A program made the position numbers and the translations under genes. Positions 1-5,062 of a stretch of DNA of 5,062 nucleotides are shown here, piece by piece (position 1 is the stretch's first letter; each line of letters opens with the position of its first letter). Under the pieces are notes generated by a model. That model was not told the DNA's origin. It did not search any database and was given only the letters and a program-made list of their open reading frames with translations. The stretch is from contig DAOVZA010000197.1 in NCBI GenBank assembly GCA_030635405.1, positions 1 through 5,062 of the forward strand. The letters run 5' to 3'. Origin of the DNA: Desulfocapsa sp. GTDB taxonomy: Bacteria > Desulfobacterota > Desulfobulbia > Desulfobulbales > Desulfocapsaceae.

Positions 1-995
1 AAATACTCTCCAATCATGTCATTCAGTTCTTGCGCGATTGATTTTGCATCTTCTGCAGTGCACGACATTGATACGGTGATTAAGAATTTTTCTTTCTGTC
101 CTTTGTCTTTGTCGGCACGTGGTGGTGCATCTTCGCTTTCTCTTTCAGTACCGGCCACCTGGTGGGCGCCTACTCCTTCATTTTCGGCTGACACCATTGG
201 AGATTCATTTACGGTAGTCTTTTCTTCGTCCTCTTTTTTAGCGGCAGCTACCATTTCATCGTTTGCTTTTTTCTCAGCAGCATTCTTCGCAGCTTCTTTC
301 TTCTTCTGCTCGTCAAGCTTCGCCCCGGCAACACGTCCACTTATTATCGCTGCCAGCTCGACAGTGCTCTTATCTATCAGAGAGTTTTTGTCTGGAAATA
401 GAACTGGGAATTCTTTTTCTGTTTCTTCTATCGCTGCCAAGTTTCCAACGATTAGTACTCTCATCTCCTCAAGTTTTTCAATTTCTTCATGGAGTATAGC
501 GTCTACTGCATCCTTCATGCTGTCGAGACTTTTCTTCCCATAAGTCGCGGCATGGAATAATGATCTATCAACATTGAATACGATAGAAATCTCTCGCAGT
601 TCTGTAGCAATTTTCGCTATTGCTTCAGTGAGCTGACCTACTCCATGGTCAACAATTGAAAACTTTCTTGAGTCTTTCTCTTTCTTCACCTTCTTTGACA
701 GTGACAGCCGTGTTGTCCGCAGTGCGTTGCTCACTTCGTCCATTGCAGTAAACAGTTTCCTAATATCTACCGTATGGCCAAGAGCAGCTTCCTTCGCTGA
801 TTTTATAGCATCCTCCGCGGCCTTACATCCCTTTATGGTTTTCTCACCATCAGCAAAGTCTTGGTCAGAGATAAGTGGCTTATCTGCTGCAGCGATAATT
901 GCCAATGCTTCAACTTTAAATGCCGGGAAATTTGATTCTGCTATATTGCCAGTTAATCTGATCATCAAATCTGTCGTTTCATTTTTTTTGTTCAT
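1..995 (-). CDS. DUF1351-like phage coiled-coil protein, 3' end cut by window edge
   Basis: The frame is open from ATG at 995 to the window edge, giving 331 codons with no stop, so the C-terminus is missing. The start is supported by AGG at 1006-1004, eight bases upstream and overlapping the stop of the annealing-protein gene. The N-terminal ~110 residues form a helical pattern common in phage proteins of this type: a short hydrophobic opening, an 'NFPAFK' patch near 22, a 'SDQDFADGEKTIKGCK' segment near 43-58, then a basic helix ending in RLSLSKKVKKEK. Residues ~225-260 are a Lys/Glu/Ala-rich probable coiled coil, followed by an acidic low-complexity linker and a final 'KFLITVSM' strand plus helix, as at the end of DUF1351 proteins. 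DUF1351 proteins often sit beside Sak or other annealing proteins in phage genomes, which fits this position. The molecular function is not established; an accessory role in recombination is inference. Family assignment is by overall pattern only. The first codons contain an unusual A8 run. Confidence 0.72.
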   Translation of the reverse strand, partial: MNKKNETTDLMIRLTGNIAESNFPAFKVEALAIIAAADKPLISDQDFADGEKTIKGCKAAEDAIKSAKEAALGHTVDIRKLFTAMDEVSNALRTTRLSLSKKVKKEKDSRKFSIVDHGVGQLTEAIAKIATELREISIVFNVDRSLFHAATYGKKSLDSMKDAVDAILHEEIEKLEEMRVLIVGNLAAIEETEKEFPVLFPDKNSLIDKSTVELAAIISGRVAGAKLDEQKKKEAAKNAAEKKANDEMVAAAKKEDEEKTTVNESPMVSAENEGVGAHQVAGTERESEDAPPRADKDKGQKEKFLITVSMSCTAEDAKSIAQELNDMIGEY

Positions 996-1004
996 TTTTT
1001 TAAC

Positions 1005-1664
1005 CTAAATGTTGAGTTCTAATTTGCTTTCGTTTTCACCATTATCTGCTGTTTTTACGCTGTGCTTTCCGTGCTCATCCAACCAGCTGAAAGTATTGTT
1101 AAGATGCTCAACAACTTTGGATCTATCCTTTGCCGGTAACATCATAAAGCTGTCAGATTTCGATTCAAACCAGGAACCGAGATCTTCTGCACTTTTGTCA
1201 GTATTCTTGAAGAAATCAATGCCGCCGATAAACTGTTTTACAGATATGTCAGGAGATGCTTGTTTCACTCCACAGCCCCCTCCATTGGAAGACGGAATGT
1301 CCTCGCCAGAATACAGTGACAAACCTATACCTGTGGCGATTGCAATTGCTTTTGCCAGGCACCTCTGTATAGAAGTATTAACCATAAATGCATCAGGATC
1401 ATTTACGACTTTATTCTGATAATTCAATATCGGATGAATTTGCGTAAACTCTTTGTCGTCAATGACTACAGTCACTTCAACGAAACATCCTGCAGGAGAG
1501 AACTTGTATGGGATGTCATCAAAATGTTTCACCGTCCAAGTGGCTGAAGGGAAGTGTTCGCGTAAAAACCTTACCGCGTAAGCCCAAGACAAGTATGTGA
1601 ACTTCCCTTTCTTTTCAGTGTGGCTGGTTATGTCCAGCAAATAGGCTTCTTTAAACTCCATCAT
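1005..1664 (-). CDS. Sak-type (DUF1071) single-strand annealing protein
   Basis: This is a 219-residue protein. Residues 19-30 (KGKFTYLSWAYA) and the segment 96-124, which runs from NTSIQRCLAKAIA to GLSLYSGEDIP, are the two signature blocks of the DUF1071/Sak family of phage single-strand annealing proteins. Between them lies the expected beta-rich part, with WTVKHF at 43-48 and CFVEVTVVI at 60-68. Such proteins bind single-stranded DNA and anneal complementary strands during phage recombination or replication restart, in the cytoplasm. The tail after ~125 is variable and polar, which is usual. I chose ATG 1664 because its first four bases (ATGA) overlap the stop of the preceding gene; an in-frame GTG at 1673 would give three more residues, and a second ATG follows directly at 1661. 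GGGGGAG directly precedes ATG 1664, so initiation may depend on coupling. The stop is TAG at 1007-1005. I am confident of the family; activity is inferred from it. Confidence 0.9.
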   Translation of the reverse strand: MMEFKEAYLLDITSHTEKKGKFTYLSWAYAVRFLREHFPSATWTVKHFDDIPYKFSPAGCFVEVTVVIDDKEFTQIHPILNYQNKVVNDPDAFMVNTSIQRCLAKAIAIATGIGLSLYSGEDIPSSNGGGCGVKQASPDISVKQFIGGIDFFKNTDKSAEDLGSWFESKSDSFMMLPAKDRSKVVEHLNNTFSWLDEHGKHSVKTADNGENESKLELNI

Positions 1665-1960
1665 CTCCCCCACGCGAACTTATCTGACAAAGCTACAACC
1701 TTCACGAAGTTGTCAGTATCGATAACATCGACTACTGTCTCCACATTTGTTTTTACTTTTTCCAGGTCGTAGAAATCATAAACAGAAAAAGTTCTATTTT
1801 CGTTGTTACTATCGAAAACTGTTACCTCAAATGAGAACAATTCCCCCTTGAAACTTGCGGAAATCTTAACCGTAATAGTGCTAGTATTTATCTCAGATAT
1901 ATCGTTAAAAGTCTTCTGGTAAAGAGCTATCATCTCTTCGCGGGTTACATGTTTGCTCAT
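1661..1960 (-). CDS. Hypothetical phage protein, 99 residues, unrecognised
   Basis: I do not recognise this protein. It starts at ATG 1960, with GGAG at 1973-1970 nine bases upstream. Its first four bases overlap the stop of the ribbon-helix-helix gene, and its own TGA overlaps the ATG of the annealing-protein gene in the same ATGA manner, so it is almost certainly translated as part of a coupled three-gene series. The first ~20 residues look helical (REEMIALYQKTF). The middle alternates hydrophobic and polar residues (TITVKISASF, LFSFEVTVFD, RTFSVYDFYD), suggesting a small beta-sheet fold. Residues ~68-80 are rich in Val and Asp. There is no signal peptide, membrane helix, cysteine cluster or nucleotide-binding motif. 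Position directly upstream of a single-strand annealing protein suggests an accessory role in DNA metabolism, which is inference only. Confidence 0.8.
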   Translation of the reverse strand: MSKHVTREEMIALYQKTFNDISEINTSTITVKISASFKGELFSFEVTVFDSNNENRTFSVYDFYDLEKVKTNVETVVDVIDTDNFVKVVALSDKFAWGR

Positions 1961-2109
1961 TTCTTTTTACTCCGTGTTTTCTCCACCAGGTCGCGGAGTG
2001 CAATGTCGATTACTTGCAGCATTGGCATGTCCATATCAAGGCCCAATTGTTTTGCTGCAAGGCGTGTTGATTTCAGTACTTTTATTGTGATGTGTTTTTT
2101 GTTATCCAT
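1957..2109 (-). CDS. Small ribbon-helix-helix-like DNA-binding protein, 50 residues
   Basis: The 51-codon frame from ATG 2109 to TGA 1959-1957 encodes a basic 50-residue protein. The pattern fits a ribbon-helix-helix (Arc/MetJ/ParD-like) fold: a short N-terminal strand (HITIKVLK, residues 6-13), a first helix (TRLAAKQLGLDM, 15-26), a turn at MDMP, a second helix (MLQVIDIALRDLVEK, 30-44) and a Lys/Arg tail. Such proteins bind operators as dimers through the strand. The TGA overlaps the ATG of the next gene by four bases (ATGA). There is no convincing Shine-Dalgarno site, and the upstream promoter would start transcription at or very near the ATG, so the message may be leaderless. An imperfect inverted repeat between promoter and start codon is a candidate autoregulatory operator. 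Antitoxin-type use of this fold is possible, but the 99-residue neighbour resembles no toxin I know. Confidence 0.72.
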   Translation of the reverse strand: MDNKKHITIKVLKSTRLAAKQLGLDMDMPMLQVIDIALRDLVEKTRSKKK

Positions 2110-2126
2110 GGTGTAAACTTACTACC
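2110..2126. promoter_or_regulatory. Imperfect inverted repeat, candidate operator
   Basis: GGTGTAAACTTACTACC reads as GGT-GTAA, a two-base centre, then TTAC-T-ACC: arms of seven bases with one extra base in one arm. It covers the putative -10 and the stretch up to the start codon of the ribbon-helix-helix gene, so a dimeric protein bound there would block initiation. Autorepression by the adjacent protein is inference. Confidence 0.35.
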
Positions 2127-2144
2127 TGTGTTTGGTTTTGTCAA
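2116..2144 (-). promoter_or_regulatory. Candidate sigma70 promoter for the ribbon-helix-helix operon
   Basis: On the minus strand a perfect -35 hexamer TTGACA (2144-2139) is followed after 17 bases by TAAGTT (2121-2116), a weak -10 matching three of six consensus positions. The -35 overlaps the TGA stop of the helix-turn-helix gene. The expected transcription start, about seven bases past the -10, falls at or next to the A of ATG 2109. The perfect -35 and ideal spacing are what I see; activity is inferred, and the weak -10 lowers confidence. Confidence 0.5.
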
Positions 2145-2662
2145 GGTGTTCTGAGAAACTCAATCAACTCTTTCACGAACTCTTCGCTTCCATTTTTAAG
2201 AATGGTATTGGCCGCTGATTCTGCATTAAGGAAGTTAATTGAACGCCTGCTTTTTGGGAGTGTCGGTTTTTTTTGGATTCCCTGTTTTTCCGACAATATT
2301 TCACTTATCCGGTTTCGACTCATCCCGACTTCATCAGCAATTGCCTGCTGAGTATGTCCAGCCTCGCGCATCTCCCTGATCTGGTCATTGCGTGGCTGTA
2401 CCTTCTCTTTGTACGATAACTCCTCGAATATCTCGTCAGCCTGGTGGGTGTACGCCGGGTTGTAGTAACAGAGAGCTCTCACTTTCTTTTCCGACATGTT
2501 TAAACCACCGGCACTCGCAGGTGCTTCGACGTATTCCCTCAATGTTTTGAAAGGGGACTGATCAAGCCTGTTCTCAGCTATACTAAGCAAGATAACAAAT
2601 TGATCTTTTGATTTCTGGTCAACCAACTTTTTATGAGCTTCAGCAAATGTCATCGAAGCCAT
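2141..2662 (-). CDS. Helix-turn-helix DNA-binding protein, 173 residues
   Basis: Residues ~92-123 (NDQIREMREAGHTQQAIADE, then VGMSRNRISEIL) form a clear helix-turn-helix of the ParB/resolvase-like type, with the Q-x-x-I-A-x-x-x-G-x-S pattern. The N-terminal ~85 residues are helical and unrecognised; they may hold a second winged-helix-like unit around 36-66 (SPFKTLREYV to KKVRALCYY). After ~126 a basic stretch (PKSRRSI) precedes an amphipathic C-terminal helix. ATG 2662 is supported by GGAG at 2676-2673, ten bases away, and overlaps the helicase gene by 13 bases. An ATG at 2653 (residue 4) would instead give an exact ATGA overlap with the helicase stop, so the start could be three residues later. 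Coupling to the helicase suggests an origin-binding, loading or regulatory partner, which is inference. The TGA stop lies inside the -35 of the next promoter. Confidence 0.82.
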   Translation of the reverse strand: MASMTFAEAHKKLVDQKSKDQFVILLSIAENRLDQSPFKTLREYVEAPASAGGLNMSEKKVRALCYYNPAYTHQADEIFEELSYKEKVQPRNDQIREMREAGHTQQAIADEVGMSRNRISEILSEKQGIQKKPTLPKSRRSINFLNAESAANTILKNGSEEFVKELIEFLRTP

Positions 2663-4551
2663 CTTTTAACGTCTCCATTGAGTATTAATTTGAGCTTTTC
2701 ATTAAACTGGTCAATCGTTGCATATTCATGGCCTTTTATACCGACAGCATTGTTCAGGTTAATGTGGGCTCTCTTCATTCCGTCAGCGATACCATTTTTC
2801 CCCACTGCATTGAATATTATCCTGCTCAACTTGTTGTTTATAAGTTTCCTGATGGTATTCTTTTTTTCATCCAACGGAACCGCATCTAGTACTTGTTCAG
2901 CTGGGGCCGTTGGCGCATTATCTTTTGGCATTGCACGGTTCGAGATCACAGTATCACAAATTATCGCAATGTCTATATTGTGAAGCCTGGGATTATTGTC
3001 TTTAACTTTTATCGCTTCGTGCACAATATTTGCCGCATATTCTACTCCCTGGCTTCTCATTTCCCTCATGGCAAGCTCCACCTTAATGACTTCGCTTTCA
3101 TTTTCCGCCCAATTCCTGGTAGAGTTTTTCTCTCTTTCTGCTGTTTCTAATTTTTCTTTTTCATAAGCCTTCAGCCCCATCTCGTTTTCTTTTTCCATGA
3201 CGTTGATGATAGAATTTATTTCTTTCCTATCTATGTAGTAAAAAGACGACGAGGCACTCGACTCACCGGGAATTGTTCTTTCTATCCTTCCAACAACTTG
3301 ACGGATGAAAAGCTCAGTTGTTACTTTCCCAAGATATAGGCAAACCTGCAAACGTTTGATGTCAACTCCTTCAGTTACCATCATTACTGATATTAACCAT
3401 TTCTCAGTTGATGTTTTGAATTTCTCTATCTTCTTGTGTGGTGTATCTGCCCCACTGTGGACGACAGTATATGCTTCCCCTGTAGCCTTGATAAGGGTAT
3501 CACGTATCAAGTGTGCAGTGTGGATATCTTGAGCAACAATCAAACCACCTGCATTTTTACCAGTATTGCGAATCCTAGAAAGTTCTCTGTCTGCGCTTTT
3601 AAACATTTCCAGAACATACGATTCACATTTGTTTATTAAACCCCAAACATCATTCACACCTCCTTTCTCGGCGTCCTTTGTGGTCTCGTAAGTTTTACTT
3701 TCTCCTTTACCATTCTTTACCTCAATTTTATTAACTGGGCTTTTGTGGAAGTTTGTTGGTCTACAAACTTTGTCTTCAATTGCAGTTGTTTTTGTATATG
3801 AAAAGTCAGTTTTGACGAAACCATTTTCTTTGTATTTAACAAATGGAATCTTGCCACGGTTTGATGTCCAAGGTGTTCCGGTCAACCCAAGGATATAGCA
3901 CGAATTTTCGAACGCATTTAGGTAGGAATTACCCCATTCACCTTGGTCCGAAATGTGGTGAATCTCATCAGCAAGAACAAAAACGTCATTATGCATGCAG
4001 AATAGTCTCAAATCTTCATGGTTTTGATGCATTGCCGCATACGTCATGACTATCCCGTTGTAGTCGTTAAAGTCAGCCTGCTGGCTGTATATCATTTTGC
4101 TAGACAGCTCCAATCCGAAAAGTTTTTTCGCGTCAACCTGCCACTGCCTGACGAGTACTTTAGAAGGAACAACAACAACGACATGGGTGCATGGCAATTC
4201 TACAAAAACAGACAAACCGTGTACCGTTTTTCCACCTCCAGGAGTTGCGTGCGTCAGAGCAAACTTAGACGTCCCCCTCTTTGCTAATACAAACTTACCA
4301 ACCATTTTTGCTTTTGCGTCTTCTTGCCATTCTCTTAATTTTAATGCCGGTTTCATAGTTCTGTTTCCTTTTCTTAGATTACAGTTCGGACAAAGAGATT
4401 GTCCGTTTAACACGTCAGTTTTACCGTTTTTCGAGAAAGGAAGAATATGATCAGCGTGCCATGATTTTGGCAAAGGGATGCTACATACTTGACATTGGCC
4501 GTTTGAAAAACGTTCCAATGCTATGCGTTGCTTTCTGTTGAAACTTCGCAT
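2650..4551 (-). CDS. HNH nuclease-SF2 (DEAD/DEAH, ResIII-type) helicase fusion
   Basis: This is a 633-residue two-domain enzyme. Residues ~18-65 are an HNH nuclease module: C20-x2-C23, H32-x-D34-H35, N49, then C54-x2-C57 with N58 and K61, so both zinc cysteine pairs and the core His and Asn are present. From ~70 a superfamily 2 helicase follows: LREWQ (72-76), Walker A ATPGGGKT (102-109), motif Ia VPSKVLVRQW (128-137), motif II DEIHH (195-199), motif III LTGTP (223-227), motif V TEGVD (393-397) and motif VI QVVGRIER (418-425). All key residues look intact, so ATPase and DNA translocation or unwinding are expected. Residues ~443-633 are a charged helical region ending in a segment ('NTIRKLINNKLSRI', 'YATIDQFNEKLKLI') resembling the C-terminal tail of phage ResIII-type helicases. 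AGGA and GAGAG lie close upstream of ATG 4551. The likely role is phage replication or recombination; a restriction-like or defence role is possible. The helix-turn-helix gene overlaps its stop. Confidence 0.93.
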   Translation of the reverse strand: MRSFNRKQRIALERFSNGQCQVCSIPLPKSWHADHILPFSKNGKTDVLNGQSLCPNCNLRKGNRTMKPALKLREWQEDAKAKMVGKFVLAKRGTSKFALTHATPGGGKTVHGLSVFVELPCTHVVVVVPSKVLVRQWQVDAKKLFGLELSSKMIYSQQADFNDYNGIVMTYAAMHQNHEDLRLFCMHNDVFVLADEIHHISDQGEWGNSYLNAFENSCYILGLTGTPWTSNRGKIPFVKYKENGFVKTDFSYTKTTAIEDKVCRPTNFHKSPVNKIEVKNGKGESKTYETTKDAEKGGVNDVWGLINKCESYVLEMFKSADRELSRIRNTGKNAGGLIVAQDIHTAHLIRDTLIKATGEAYTVVHSGADTPHKKIEKFKTSTEKWLISVMMVTEGVDIKRLQVCLYLGKVTTELFIRQVVGRIERTIPGESSASSSFYYIDRKEINSIINVMEKENEMGLKAYEKEKLETAEREKNSTRNWAENESEVIKVELAMREMRSQGVEYAANIVHEAIKVKDNNPRLHNIDIAIICDTVISNRAMPKDNAPTAPAEQVLDAVPLDEKKNTIRKLINNKLSRIIFNAVGKNGIADGMKRAHINLNNAVGIKGHEYATIDQFNEKLKLILNGDVKRWLR

Positions 4552-4577
4552 CTTCCTCTCTCAAGAGTCCTTCAACA

Positions 4578-4603
4578 ATGCCCACGCACTACTGTGAGGG
4601 CAT
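4578..4603 (-). promoter_or_regulatory. Second leader hairpin before the HNH-helicase gene
   Basis: On the minus strand ATGCCC (4603-4598) pairs perfectly with GGGCAT (4583-4578). Between them CAC and GTG can add a three-base inner stem around AGTA. It starts immediately after the T-run of the terminator-like hairpin and ends about 16 bases before the Shine-Dalgarno region of the helicase gene. It could influence translation or antitermination; function is inferred. Confidence 0.45.
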
Positions 4604-4673
4604 AAAAAAAGGCTTTCAAAAGCGGGGGGATACTTGGGCAATACCCCCTGAGATCCGCTTGTGAAAACCTTTT
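4604..4673 (-). terminator. Large hairpin plus T-run, Rho-independent terminator or attenuator
   Basis: Read on the minus strand, the outer arms AAGGTTTTCACAAGCGG (4671-4655) and CCGCTTTTGAAAGCCTT (4625-4609) pair over 17 positions with one G-U and one mismatch, and a further A-T pair extends the base. Within, GGGGGTATT and AGTATCCCC form an inner stem of about nine pairs around a GCCCA loop, with a bulge of about six bases on the 5' side. A run of seven T follows (4610-4604). It lies downstream of the small HNH gene and upstream of the helicase gene, with no convincing promoter between it and ATG 4551. Transcripts reaching the helicase must therefore read through it, so it may act as an attenuator. 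Confidence 0.75.
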
Positions 4674-4742
4674 CGTAAAACACCCAATATTACTTACTTA
4701 TGGATCATCGGTTTCTCAACTCCGAATTAACTCCATGTTGTT

Positions 4743-4771
4743 ATACTACATCACACAATCCCTTTTCTCAA
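4743..4771 (-). promoter_or_regulatory. Weak candidate promoter upstream of the leader
   Basis: TTGAGA (4771-4766) and TAGTAT (4748-4743) are separated by 17 bases on the minus strand, near the end of the small HNH gene. A better -10, TATAAC (4745-4740), sits 20 bases from the same -35, which is too far. If active, it would make a leader transcript that begins near 4736 and crosses the terminator-like hairpin before the helicase gene. Confidence 0.25.
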
Positions 4772-5014
4772 GAGGAAATTAACAATCCATTCAAAAGGGT
4801 TTACATTGTGCCGTTCCCAGAACGTTGATTCGCCGAAGTGGTGGAGTTCTTGGTGATGCAATTGGCAAATTGGTACTGTGTATATGGAATGCGGCTTCGT
4901 ACCAGTACCTGCGTTAGAGGCGGTCCTAACGTGGTGTGCAATCGTTCCCGGGTGTAAGCAAATAATGCATGGCTCTTCTCTAATCATTTCTAAATATTTT
5001 TTATCCTGTTTCAT
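4751..5014 (-). CDS. Small HNH-type nuclease, DUF968/Ref-like
   Basis: This 87-residue protein shows the pattern of small phage HNH nucleases of the DUF968/Ref-like group: EEPCIICLHPG with C16 and C19, AHHVRTAS with H27-H28 and R30, GTKPH at 38-42, VPICQLHHQELHHFGE with C50, H53, H54 and H58, then an aromatic tail (FWERHNVNPFEWI). The two Cys-His pairs probably bind zinc and H27/H28 supply the catalytic His. Ref-like nucleases act on recombination intermediates together with recombinases; that role here is inferred from family and neighbours. ATG 5014 is preceded by AGGAA (5026-5022) with a seven-base gap, and it overlaps the end of the incoming gene by 14 bases. The protein is the catalytic module alone, shorter than many relatives. 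The stop is followed by the leader and terminator of the helicase gene. Confidence 0.85.
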   Translation of the reverse strand: MKQDKKYLEMIREEPCIICLHPGTIAHHVRTASNAGTGTKPHSIYTVPICQLHHQELHHFGESTFWERHNVNPFEWIVNFLLRKGIV

Positions 5015-5062
5015 TTAAATATTCCTGTATTTTTTCTATTGAATCGTCAAGGCCAAGGCCGA
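5001..5062 (-). CDS. C-terminal end of an upstream gene, cut by window edge
   Basis: One minus-strand frame stays open from the right edge for twenty codons and stops at TAA 5003-5001, reading GLGLDDSIEKIQEYLNETG. This looks like a short amphipathic C-terminal helix. It overlaps the start of the small HNH gene by 14 bases, matching the overlapping style of the rest of the block, and the other two minus-strand frames close within the last ~35 bases. The family cannot be named from so little sequence. Confidence 0.5.
   Translation of the reverse strand, partial: GLGLDDSIEKIQEYLNETG

Noticed and set aside
155..165. CCACCTGGTGG palindrome in a locally GC-rich patch
   Set aside because: The arms are short (five bases) and it lies within the linker-coding part of the DUF1351-like gene, with no repeat of it elsewhere in the window. 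Probably chance.
16..543. Plus-strand open frame of 175 codons rich in Ser and Phe
   Set aside because: It is the antisense shadow of the DUF1351-like gene: the Ser/Phe richness mirrors Lys/Glu/Ala codons on the other strand. No Shine-Dalgarno site or domain was found.
727..1419. Two plus-strand open frames (727-1008 and 1009-1419)
   Set aside because: They lie antisense to the DUF1351-like and annealing-protein genes, whose minus-strand products have clear family patterns.
1665..1673. GTG 1673 as start of the annealing protein
   Set aside because: ATG 1664 forms the same ATGA overlap used elsewhere in this operon and the family usually begins close to this point. GTG would consume the GGGGGAG as codons.
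2633..4450. Several plus-strand open frames opposite the helicase gene
   Set aside because: All are covered by the intact HNH-helicase frame with every expected motif. None shows a domain or start signal.
4610..4700. Minus-strand short frame through the leader hairpin, starting at a TTG and reading about 23 residues to a TGA
   Set aside because: It has no proper start or ribosome site and lies inside the self-complementary terminator stem. RNA structure explains the sequence better.
4687..4719. TTGAGA followed by TAATAT as a second promoter in the leader
   Set aside because: The spacing is 21 bases, too long for a sigma70 promoter; at 17 bases the hexamer is only TAAGTA.
1..5062. CRISPR array, tRNA gene, insertion sequence or attachment site
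   Set aside because: No spaced direct repeats, cloverleaf, transposase or flanking duplications were seen anywhere in the window.

Overview
The window is a compact, bacterial-style block of genes, all read from the minus strand. It looks like the early (replication and recombination) region of a phage or prophage. Gene junctions overlap by a few bases, Shine-Dalgarno sites are recognisable, almost no space is wasted, and the recognisable products are DNA-metabolism proteins typical of tailed phages. Nothing fixes the host species. Composition is moderately AT-rich by eye, and a bacterial host with sigma70-type promoters is the safest statement. No structural, lysis or integration genes are present, so lytic phage and prophage cannot be told apart.

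In transcription order (right to left) the layout is as follows. The last codons of an unidentified gene run in from the right edge (5062-5001). A small HNH-type nuclease of the DUF968/Ref-like kind follows (5014-4751). Next is a gene-free 199-base leader holding a large hairpin plus T-run terminator and a second hairpin (about 4673-4578). Then comes a 633-residue fusion of an N-terminal HNH nuclease domain to a superfamily 2 helicase (4551-2650). A helix-turn-helix protein overlaps the helicase stop (2662-2141). A TTGACA promoter lies at the end of that gene and appears to start transcription at, or within a base or two of, the start codon of a 50-residue ribbon-helix-helix protein (2109-1957). 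An unrecognised 99-residue protein (1960-1661), a Sak-type (DUF1071) single-strand annealing protein (1664-1005) and a DUF1351-like coiled-coil protein cut by the left edge (995-1) complete the set.

Taken together this is a plausible recombination/replication module: an annealing protein with its customary DUF1351-like neighbour, a helicase carrying its own nuclease domain, a helix-turn-helix partner coupled to the helicase, and a small second nuclease. Two control points stand out. One is a terminator-like leader in front of the helicase gene, which implies readthrough, attenuation or antitermination. The other is an internal promoter with an overlapping inverted repeat just before the ribbon-helix-helix gene, which suggests autoregulation of the downstream annealing-protein genes. 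The plus strand carries no gene that I can support.
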